This document shows, piece by piece, positions 1 through 5,515 of a stretch of 5,969 nt of DNA (positions are counted from its first letter, which is position 1; each line of letters begins with the position of its first letter). The DNA is from Spirochaetaceae bacterium. Lineage in GTDB: Bacteria; Spirochaetota; Spirochaetia; DSM-2461. Location of the stretch: assembly GCA_003246505.1 (NCBI GenBank), contig QKAI01000267.1, positions 1 to 5,969 on the forward strand. Direction: 5' to 3'. Made by a program: the position numbers and the translations under genes. Below the pieces are notes generated by a model that was not told the origin of the DNA, made no database searches, and saw nothing but the letters and a program-made list of their open reading frames with translations.

Positions 1-15
1 AATTTATGCTTATAT

Positions 16-915
16 TTGGGTGTGTACGATTACAGACAGTTGGAGGCCCTGGGAGCGGTGATTGAGTTCGCCGGATTCGACCGGGCCGCGGACGTGCTGG
101 GACTCACCCAGGCGGCGGTCACCCTGAGGGTGAAGCATCTGGAAAGGGATGCGGGCAAACCCCTGCTCATACGCTCCCATCCCCCGGAACCCACGGAGGC
201 GGGGAAGATCCTCCTGAACCATTTCCGCAAGATCCGCCTCCTGGAGGAGGACCTGAAGGAGGACTGGGAGGGGGGGATCACGGGAAAGCCCCTGACCCTG
301 GGGGTCAACGCCTCCACCCTGGGCAGCTGGTTCCCGCCGGTGCTGCGGTTCATCATGAAATCCACCCTGGTTGATCTCCAGGTGGGGGAGGCGAAGGTTG
401 TCCATACCCTTCTGCAGCAGGGGACCCTGGCGGGGTGCGTCAGCATCAGGAGCAAGGCCTCCCGGGGATGCTACGTGGAGTACCTGGGGGAGCTGGTCCT
501 CCGCTGCGTCGCCTCCCGGGAGTTCAGGGAGACCCATTTTCCCCAGGGCATTACCCCGGAGGGAATGGGAAAAGCCCCGGCGGTTCTCTTCCATCCGGAG
601 AGCCAGATGATGCGCTTTTTCCAGAAAAGCTCCCTGGGCCTTGCCCCCTTTGACGTGCCGGCCCACTACATCCCCACCCAGAGCGAATCCCTGGATGTGA
701 TCAGCGCCGGAGCGGCCTACGGGTTTATTCCCGATCCCCTCTTCCACCGTCACCGGGCGGACCGGGATCTGGTCGATCTCTCCCCTCTCAGGCCCATCGT
801 GATCCCCCAGTACTGGCACCGGTGGGGCATAGAATCGGATCTTCTGCAGCTGGTGACTATGAAAATCCGGGAGGAAGCCCGTTCCCAGCTGATCCAGGAG
901 GGGGCGTCCATCTAG
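16..915 (+). CDS. LysR-type transcriptional regulator, ArgP/LysG family
   Basis: Predicted cytosolic DNA-binding regulator. Family members (ArgP in Enterobacteria, LysG in Corynebacterium) sense lysine or arginine and control basic amino acid exporters of the ArgO/LysE type. The N-terminal winged helix-turn-helix covers residues 1-60 (FDRAADVLGLTQAAVTLRVK), followed by the PPEPTEAG segment that matches PPRPTEQG of E. coli ArgP. The effector domain (about 90-290) keeps the ArgP-like stretches GVNASTLGSWFPP, HFPQGIT and QYWHRWGIES. The length of 299 residues is normal. The TTG start at 16 puts the conserved DYRQLEAL at the same distance from the N-terminus as in E. coli ArgP; GTG at 22 is an alternative. 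Neither has a visible Shine-Dalgarno sequence, and the frame is open to the window edge, so the start is uncertain. The usual exporter partner is not in the window and may lie upstream. The family call is firm; the effector is inferred. Confidence 0.92.
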   Translation: MGVYDYRQLEALGAVIEFAGFDRAADVLGLTQAAVTLRVKHLERDAGKPLLIRSHPPEPTEAGKILLNHFRKIRLLEEDLKEDWEGGITGKPLTLGVNASTLGSWFPPVLRFIMKSTLVDLQVGEAKVVHTLLQQGTLAGCVSIRSKASRGCYVEYLGELVLRCVASREFRETHFPQGITPEGMGKAPAVLFHPESQMMRFFQKSSLGLAPFDVPAHYIPTQSESLDVISAGAAYGFIPDPLFHRHRADRDLVDLSPLRPIVIPQYWHRWGIESDLLQLVTMKIREEARSQLIQEGASI

Positions 916-921
916 AAAACA

Positions 922-935
922 TTACAGATCTGTAA
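922..935. promoter_or_regulatory. Perfect 14-bp palindrome, possible operator
   Basis: TTACAGATCTGTAA is its own reverse complement. It lies 7 bp after the LysR stop codon and upstream of the carbohydrate-binding protein operon. It is too AT-rich and lacks a T-tract, so it does not look like an intrinsic terminator. A dimeric regulator site is possible, but the protein is unknown. Confidence 0.4.
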
Positions 936-942
936 GGATTCC

Positions 943-975
943 GTTCATATTTTGTTCACATCATATGACTATTCT
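943..975 (+). promoter_or_regulatory. Pho-box-like direct repeat with possible -10 for the 1044-3590 operon
   Basis: Two copies of a GTTCAYAT element, GTTCATAT at 943-950 and GTTCACAT at 954-961, are spaced 11 bp apart, one helical turn. The 18-bp block 943-960 matches the E. coli Pho box pattern (TGTCATAAAACTGTCACA, as I recall it) at the two TCAY cores and their spacing. A weak -10, TATTCT at 970-975, lies about 10 bp downstream, which is the usual spacing for a Pho box that replaces the -35. TTCACA at 955-960 could alternatively serve as a -35, but no -10 lies at 17 bp. The site sits ahead of a gene encoding a predicted polyphosphate enzyme, so phosphate control is attractive but unproven. 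Other OmpR-family regulators also bind tandem repeats of this spacing. Confidence 0.4.
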
Positions 976-1043
976 GTTAGCGGTACATTAAAACGACACC
1001 ATCGGGGGATCACCCTACGGGAAGCCATAAAAGGAATTGGAAA

Positions 1044-2171
1044 ATGAGAAGAATAAAGGGTTTTTTATTAATATTGATGCTTTTCGCAGCGGTTCTTACG
1101 AACTGCCTGGCCCAGGCCGCGGAAACAGCCGGAGCACCCCTCCTGAACGGGGATGAACTTTTTACAGCCCGGGACCGGAAACAGACGGCTGACACGGCCG
1201 GAGCTGTCCGGCTGATCCCGGAAAGCGGACGGGACACGGTCATTGCCGGAGAAGGGATCTACCTCCTGGGCGGGACATACAGGGGCACGACCATCGTCAT
1301 CGATGCGGGTGACGACGCCAAGGTCCAGCTGGTCCTGGACGGTCTTAAAATCACGAACTCCGACAGTCCGGCGGTTTATGTCAAATCGGCGGACAAGGTC
1401 TTTCTGACAACGGCGGGAAGCCCCAGTTCCTTCCAGGTGACCGGAGCCTATACCCCAGACGGAAGCACCCATCTGGACAGTGTAATTTTTTCACGCTCCG
1501 ATATTGCCCTGAACGGAACCGGTTCCCTTGAGATCGTCTCGGCCCAGGGCAACGGTATTTCCACAAAGGACGATATGAAAATCACCGGGGGAACCCTGAA
1601 GGTCACCTCCCTCAAGGACGGGCTGGAAGCGAACGACTCCATCCGGGTCTCCGGGGGAAATATAACCATAAATTCGCAAAAGGACGCAGTCCACAGCGAG
1701 AATGACGATGACAACTCCACGGGCTACGTGTTCATCTCCGGGGGAAATCTGAACATCAATGCGGGGGATGATGGGATACAGGGAACGACCATCGTTCAGA
1801 TCGACGGGGGAACCATTACCATTGCCCAGAGCCGGGAGGGCATAGAAGCCACCCATGTTCAGATCAACGGGGGGACAATCAGCGTTAACGCCGGGGACGA
1901 TGGCATCAATGCCGCCTCCAAGAGTCCGGGCAGCGTCATCCTGGAAGTGAACGGGGGAAACATCACCCTGATCATGGCCGCGGGCGATACGGACGCCTTC
2001 GACGCCAACGGGAATCTCTTCATCCGGGGGGGTACCATCGACATAACCGCCCGGTCCGCCTTTGACGCGGACGGAACCGCCCTGATGACCGGGGGCCATG
2101 TGACCGTCAACGGGCAGGTGGTGACCGAGCTGAAGGTTCAGACTTTCGGCGGAGGCGGCAGGAGACACTAG
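1044..2171 (+). CDS. Exported carbohydrate-binding beta-helix protein (Cthe_2159/DUF4353-like)
   Basis: Predicted secreted or envelope-attached repeat protein of 375 residues. An N-terminal signal sequence is clear: RRIK, then a hydrophobic core at about 7-19, then AQA at 23-25 as a signal peptidase I site. L-T-N-C at 18-21 is a weak alternative lipobox. From about residue 180 the protein has eight rungs of the form x-GG-(T/N)-(I/L)-x-(I/V), with the first glycine of each pair at 182, 204, 233, 255, 276, 304, 339 and 360. Acidic AGDDGI and DAFDANG loops between them could bind calcium. This is the pattern of the Cthe_2159 family, whose Clostridium thermocellum founder is, as I recall, a calcium-containing polysaccharide-binding beta-helix. 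AAGGA at 1031-1035 is a good ribosome binding site 8 bp before the ATG. The stop is one base before the next gene, so translation is probably coupled. The ligand is not known; no catalytic motif is recognised. Confidence 0.87.
   Translation: MRRIKGFLLILMLFAAVLTNCLAQAAETAGAPLLNGDELFTARDRKQTADTAGAVRLIPESGRDTVIAGEGIYLLGGTYRGTTIVIDAGDDAKVQLVLDGLKITNSDSPAVYVKSADKVFLTTAGSPSSFQVTGAYTPDGSTHLDSVIFSRSDIALNGTGSLEIVSAQGNGISTKDDMKITGGTLKVTSLKDGLEANDSIRVSGGNITINSQKDAVHSENDDDNSTGYVFISGGNLNINAGDDGIQGTTIVQIDGGTITIAQSREGIEATHVQINGGTISVNAGDDGINAASKSPGSVILEVNGGNITLIMAAGDTDAFDANGNLFIRGGTIDITARSAFDADGTALMTGGHVTVNGQVVTELKVQTFGGGGRRH
1586..2126 (+). repeat. In-gene beta-helix rung repeats
   Basis: The DNA octamer CGGGGGAA recurs exactly at 1586, 1652, 1739, 1805 and 1952, with a variant CGGGGGGA at 1868. 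Each encodes the GG turn of a beta-helix rung. The intervals between successive rung glycines are 22, 29, 22, 21, 28, 35 and 21 residues, so short turns of 21-22 residues alternate with longer ones carrying inserted loops. The rungs are diverged outside this core, which points to old internal duplication rather than a recent tandem array. Confidence 0.65.
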
Positions 2172-2172
2172 G

Positions 2173-2883
2173 ATGGGAAAGGATATCTGCTTCTTCGAAA
2201 GGAAGGAAGTAAAATATCTTCTGAGCCGTTCCCAGTGGGAGGGGATTCTCTCCGCGGCGGGAGGAAAGCTTAAACGGGATGATTATTTCCGCTACTCCCT
2301 GGGAAACATTTACATGGATACCCCCGATTTCCGGCTGATCAGAAAAAGCCTGGAGAAACCTGTCTACAAGGAGAAAATGCGCCTTCGAAGCTACGGCAGA
2401 TTCGCCGGGGATGAGGAAATTTTCATAGAACTGAAGAAAAAATACCGGGGCATAGTCTATAAAAGACGCATCAAAATACCCATGGCGGAAGCGATCCCCT
2501 TCCTGGAGGGGAAAAGGGAAGTCCCCGGCCAGATAGCCCGGGAAATCCGCTACTTCACAGAATTCTATGAAGGCCTCGCCCCTTCCCTCTTTATATCCTA
2601 CGACAGGGAAGCCTACGGGGGGACGGAGGACAGGGATCTGCGCCTTACCGTTGACAGCAATATCCGCTGGAAAGATGCCGTGCCGGGAGCGCAGTCCCTT
2701 ACGGGGGGTAACTCCCTCCTGGCCGAAAATCAGCTTTTGATGGAGATTAAGTGCGCCCGCGCCCTGCCCCTGTGGCTGACCGGCGCTCTGGCGAGGGAGG
2801 ATATATACAAGACCTCCTTTTCAAAATACGGGACAGCCTACAGCAGGAGGTGCTCCCGGGAGATGATTAAAGCGGCCTGCTGA
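2173..2883 (+). CDS. VTC domain-containing polyphosphate polymerase family protein
   Basis: Predicted cytosolic tunnel-fold enzyme related to the catalytic domain of yeast Vtc4, which makes polyphosphate from ATP. The tunnel motifs are all visible: ERKEVKYLL at 9-17, the paired arginines of KMRLRSYG (R70, R72), E86-L-K88 followed by the basic strand YKRRIKI (96-102), SYDREAYGG at 142-150, RLTVDSNIRW at 157-166, the late strand MEIKC with E191 and K193, and the C-terminal KTSFSKYG with K213 and K218. These lysines, arginines and glutamates correspond to phosphate- and metal-binding residues of the family, so the protein looks catalytically intact. Its 236 residues match a stand-alone bacterial domain; the SPX and membrane domains of yeast Vtc4 are absent. 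AGGAG at 2160-2164 serves the ATG at 2173. It is the second gene of the operon and is followed 14 bp later by a DUF4956 membrane gene, a frequent partner. Polyphosphate synthesis is inferred from the family. Confidence 0.9.
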   Translation: MGKDICFFERKEVKYLLSRSQWEGILSAAGGKLKRDDYFRYSLGNIYMDTPDFRLIRKSLEKPVYKEKMRLRSYGRFAGDEEIFIELKKKYRGIVYKRRIKIPMAEAIPFLEGKREVPGQIAREIRYFTEFYEGLAPSLFISYDREAYGGTEDRDLRLTVDSNIRWKDAVPGAQSLTGGNSLLAENQLLMEIKCARALPLWLTGALAREDIYKTSFSKYGTAYSRRCSREMIKAAC

Positions 2884-2897
2884 TTGAGGAGATAATA

Positions 2898-3590
2898 ATG
2901 AATGAAATATCGGGACTTCTGACTGGTATGGGCGATACGGGTCTGACATCGCTGACGGTATACGCCGCCAACATCGCCGCCGCCCTTATCCTGGGTATGG
3001 TTTTTTCTCTTGTGGTCCAGTGGAAAAGCGCCGTATCCCGGTCCTTCGCCCTGACAATTGCCCTGCTGCCACCGGTGGTCTGCGTCATTTTCATGCTGGT
3101 GAACGGTTCCCTCGGGGCTGGAGTCGCCGTCATGGGGGCCTTCTCCCTGGTGAGGTTCCGCTCCCTCCCCGGTTCGGGCCGGGAGATAACCGCCCTCTTC
3201 ATAGCCATGGCCATAGGATTGACCTGCGGCATGGGAAATCTTCCCTACGCCCTGGTATTTTCAGGCATCATCATTCTGGCACTGGCTTTTCTGGAGCAGA
3301 TCCGCTTCGGGGAGCTCTTCTCCCGGAACGCGAAGAGGGTTCTCATAATCACAATACCGGAGGATCTGAATTACGGTGAAGTTTTCAGGGATGTCCTGGA
3401 AAGGCATACCCGTCGTTACAACCTGACCATGGTCAGAACCACCAATATGGGAAGCCTCTTCAAACTGCACTATGATGTGGATTTGAGGAATCCCGGAGAG
3501 GAAAAGGTATTTCTGGACGAACTGAGGGTAAGAAACGGGAACCTGGAAATCAGCTGCGCCCTGGCGTCCCAGGGGAATGGCGAACTTTAG
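2898..3590 (+). CDS. DUF4956 domain-containing membrane protein
   Basis: Integral inner-membrane protein of 230 residues without an assigned biochemical function. Hydrophobic segments lie at about 20-40, 51-69, 97-113 and 116-133. Between the second and third is the family hallmark GAFSLVRFRSLPGSGREI (80-97) with R86, R88 and R95. The last 95 residues form a soluble, presumably cytosolic domain beginning RNAKRVLIITIPEDLNYGEVF, with an alpha/beta look (ferredoxin-like fold possible). The ribosome binding site GAGGAG at 2886-2891 lies 6 bp before the ATG. The gene is the last of the operon, 14 bp after the VTC gene. DUF4956 genes commonly neighbour VTC-domain genes, and CotH-type genes are often nearby; no cotH is present here. 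A role as membrane anchor or conduit for the VTC product is inference. Confidence 0.88.
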   Translation: MNEISGLLTGMGDTGLTSLTVYAANIAAALILGMVFSLVVQWKSAVSRSFALTIALLPPVVCVIFMLVNGSLGAGVAVMGAFSLVRFRSLPGSGREITALFIAMAIGLTCGMGNLPYALVFSGIIILALAFLEQIRFGELFSRNAKRVLIITIPEDLNYGEVFRDVLERHTRRYNLTMVRTTNMGSLFKLHYDVDLRNPGEEKVFLDELRVRNGNLEISCALASQGNGEL

Positions 3591-3599
3591 CCGCAGCAG

Positions 3600-3626
3600 A
3601 ATATAGTTTGATATCCAAACTATATT
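3600..3626. promoter_or_regulatory. Upstream operator candidate: 11-bp perfect inverted repeat
   Basis: AATATAGTTTG (3600-3610) and CAAACTATATT (3616-3626) are exact reverse complements around a 5-bp centre. The arms run into the TTGACA -35 at 3625-3630, so a bound dimer would block RNA polymerase. Length and symmetry are typical of MarR-family operators, and a MarR gene is the second gene of this unit. There is no T-tract after the repeat, so it is not a normal terminator for the preceding operon. Confidence 0.75.
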
Positions 3627-3654
3627 GACAGGGAAGAGGCTGTTCCTATATATT
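3625..3654 (+). promoter_or_regulatory. Sigma70-type promoter of the ATPase-marR unit
   Basis: A consensus -35 TTGACA (3625-3630) is followed by TATATT at 3649-3654 with an 18-bp spacer, or by the overlapping TATATA at 3647-3652 with a 16-bp spacer. Transcription would begin near 3661. It is the clearest promoter in the window. One palindrome overlaps its -35 and a related one begins at the end of its -10, so tight repression is expected. Confidence 0.7.
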
Positions 3655-3666
3655 TTGAATATCAAA
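3654..3666. promoter_or_regulatory. Downstream operator candidate, second TTTG-N5-CAAA site
   Basis: TTTGAATATCAAA shares the TTTG-N5-CAAA core with the upstream palindrome (3607-3619) but lacks the extended arms, so it may be a lower-affinity copy. The cores are 47 bp apart centre to centre. The site covers the end of the -10 and the likely transcription start. Confidence 0.55.
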
Positions 3667-3682
3667 TTATTCGAGGTTCAAA

Positions 3683-5500
3683 ATGATAGGCCGTTATTCC
3701 CGTCTCACCCAGTACGGGGAGATCTTCACATCCGCCGAATTTATACGGGTTTTCACCGGAACCCTGCCCATCCTCCCCGGGCTGCTCCTGCACGGTAGCC
3801 ACCCGGTGGCGGGCAATGTCCTTTACCTTCTCTCCCTGGGGATAAACGGCCTGCCCATCGTCTGGGAAGCGGTCCGGGGTCTCCTCCGCAAAGAGGTTAA
3901 CGTGGACGAGCTCGTCAGCATCGCCATCATCTCCTGCATCGCCTCGGGATACTATCTGGAGGGGGCGGTGGTCAGCGCCATCATGGTCATCGGCTCCCTT
4001 GTCGAAGAGGGGGTCAGCGATTCGGCGAGAAGGGAGATAGAAAAGATGATCCGTCTCGCCCCGGAGGAAGCGGTCCGGGAGACGGAAGAGGGGGAGGAGA
4101 AACACCCCATAGCCCGCATCGGCCGGGGAGACATACTCCTGGTGCGCCCGGGGGAACGGATTCCCCTGGACGGGGTCCTTCTGACCGGCACCGCCTGGAT
4201 CGACGAATCCTCCCTGACCGGGGAGCCCCTGCCCCGTTCCGCGGCGCCGGGGGATGCCCTCTCTTCGGGGACCATGAATCTGGACGGTTTCCTGAGAATG
4301 GAAGTGACGCGCACCGGGGAGGATTCCACCATCAGCCGGGTCATCGGCCTGGTGCGCGAGGCGGAGAACGGCCCCATCGATTCGGACCGCATCGTGGACC
4401 GGTACGCCCGCTGGTTCACCCCCTTCATTCTCACCCTGGCCCTCGCCGTCTACGCGGTCACCCGGGACGTGACCCGGGCCACCACGGTGCTCATCGTGGG
4501 GTGTCCCTGCTCCTTTCTGCTGGCGGGACCCGTCACAACGGTGGCCGCCATAGGCCGGTCCGCCCGGGCGGGGATTCTGGTCAAGGGGGGACGGTACCTG
4601 GAAAAGACCGCCCGGGCGGACGCCTTTTACTTCGACAAGACCGGGACCCTGACCGAAGGGAATCCCAGGGTGACCGGGGTGGAGGCGGAGTCGCCCTGGA
4701 CGGAGGGGGATGTCCTCCGCCTGGCCCGGGCCGTGGAGATCGGCTCCACCCACCCCCTGGCCCGGGCTATCCTGCTCTTTAGTGAAGAGAGGGGCATTCC
4801 CTCCGTGGAGGGGGAGAACATCACCGTCACCCCCGGCGCGGGCATCGAAGGGTATGCCGAAGGCCGCCACATCCTGCTCCGCGCCGCCGAAAGGGAGGGC
4901 GATAGGGGGGAGACCGGGGTCAGTCTCCGCGTGGACGGCCGCATCGCGGGCAGGATTCTCTTTCGGGACCAGCCCCGGGAGGAGGCCGCTCCGGTCATCG
5001 GGGAGCTGAAAAGGCTGGGCATCGGGGAGATTGTCATGATATCCGGGGACGGGGAGGAGGCGGTCCGGACCGTGGCCGACGCGGTGGGGGCCACCTCCTG
5101 CCACGGGAGGCTCAGCCCGGAGGAGAAATGGCGCCGCATCCGGTCCCACAGGGGTCGGGGACTGGTCTACGTGGGGGACGGCATAAATGACGCCCCCGCC
5201 CTCAAGGCGGCGGATGCGGGCATAGCCATGGGACGGGGGGGAACGGATATCGCCCTGGAGACGGCGGACATCGTCCTCCTGGGGGACCGGCTGGAGAAGC
5301 TCCCCTTCCTCCTCCGTCTGAGTCGGCGCATGATTTTCATCATAAGAACGGGCATTCTATTGAGTTTTTCCATCAATCTTCTATCCCTGATTCTGGCTTC
5401 GACCGGTCTTCTCACACCTGTGCTGGGAGCGGTCACCCATAACGTGGGCTCCCTTCTCGTGGTCGCCCTGGCCTCTTCTCTGGCCATTATGAAGGAGTAA
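3683..5500 (+). CDS. P1B-type heavy-metal translocating ATPase
   Basis: Inner-membrane pump expected to export a transition metal at the cost of ATP. In order: membrane helices MA and MB (about 19-38, 43-66) and the next pair (about 75-108); the actuator domain with SLTGEP (177-182); CPC in the metal-binding helix (274-276); the phosphorylation site DKTGTLT with D318; the STHPLA histidine of the nucleotide domain (H357); PGAGIEG (384-390); SGDGEEA (454-460); hinge GDGIND (498-503); and two last helices (about 552-574, 578-600). All catalytic motifs are intact. The 605 residues are short because there is no N-terminal HMA or Cys-rich metal-binding domain. The last helices carry N564 and THNVGS (585-590), not the YN/MxxSS motifs of copper pumps nor the lysine and DxG of zinc/cadmium pumps, so the metal is unresolved; the His-Asn recalls CtpC-like pumps. 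GAGG at 3673-3676 lies 6 bp before the ATG. A MarR gene follows after 15 bp. Confidence 0.95.
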   Translation: MIGRYSRLTQYGEIFTSAEFIRVFTGTLPILPGLLLHGSHPVAGNVLYLLSLGINGLPIVWEAVRGLLRKEVNVDELVSIAIISCIASGYYLEGAVVSAIMVIGSLVEEGVSDSARREIEKMIRLAPEEAVRETEEGEEKHPIARIGRGDILLVRPGERIPLDGVLLTGTAWIDESSLTGEPLPRSAAPGDALSSGTMNLDGFLRMEVTRTGEDSTISRVIGLVREAENGPIDSDRIVDRYARWFTPFILTLALAVYAVTRDVTRATTVLIVGCPCSFLLAGPVTTVAAIGRSARAGILVKGGRYLEKTARADAFYFDKTGTLTEGNPRVTGVEAESPWTEGDVLRLARAVEIGSTHPLARAILLFSEERGIPSVEGENITVTPGAGIEGYAEGRHILLRAAEREGDRGETGVSLRVDGRIAGRILFRDQPREEAAPVIGELKRLGIGEIVMISGDGEEAVRTVADAVGATSCHGRLSPEEKWRRIRSHRGRGLVYVGDGINDAPALKAADAGIAMGRGGTDIALETADIVLLGDRLEKLPFLLRLSRRMIFIIRTGILLSFSINLLSLILASTGLLTPVLGAVTHNVGSLLVVALASSLAIMKE

Positions 5501-5509
5501 TGGTACAAT
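5501..5509 (+). promoter_or_regulatory. Possible extended -10 promoter for a leaderless marR transcript
   Basis: TGGTACAAT is a good extended -10 (TGn followed by five of six consensus bases). A start 6-7 bases downstream would fall on the A of the ATG at 5516. The matching -35 position, TGGCCA at 5481-5486, is weak (four of six). It is a candidate only. Confidence 0.35.
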
Positions 5510-5515
5510 AGGGGC

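Noticed and set aside
10..819. Long open frame on the minus strand opposite the LysR gene
   Set aside because: It is a shadow of the GC-rich + strand gene. Its translation is proline- and glycine-rich with no recognisable domain, while the + strand product matches ArgP along its whole length.
1586..2126. CRISPR-like or tandem DNA repeat array from the recurring CGGGGGAA
   Set aside because: The repeat is only 8 bp, the spacing is irregular, and it is fully explained by coding for glycine pairs in beta-helix rungs.
3600..3626. Intrinsic terminator of the DUF4956 operon
   Set aside because: The stem is AT-rich and followed by GACAGGGAAG rather than a T-tract. Overlap with a consensus -35 fits an operator better.
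3662..5149. 495-codon open frame on the minus strand opposite the ATPase
   Set aside because: Low-complexity Gly/Pro/Arg/Asp-rich translation typical of antisense reading in GC-rich DNA; the + strand carries all P-type ATPase motifs in order.
5235..5241. G7 runs at 5235-5241 (ATPase) and 270-276 (LysR) as phase-variation tracts
   Set aside because: Short G-runs are common across this GC-rich window and these lie deep inside intact genes; nothing indicates frameshifting.
5500..5511. Alternative ATG at 5500 overlapping the ATPase stop and well placed after AAGGAG
   Set aside because: It opens a frame of only three codons (MVQ, then TAG at 5509-5511), so it cannot be the MarR start, although it could in principle help coupling.
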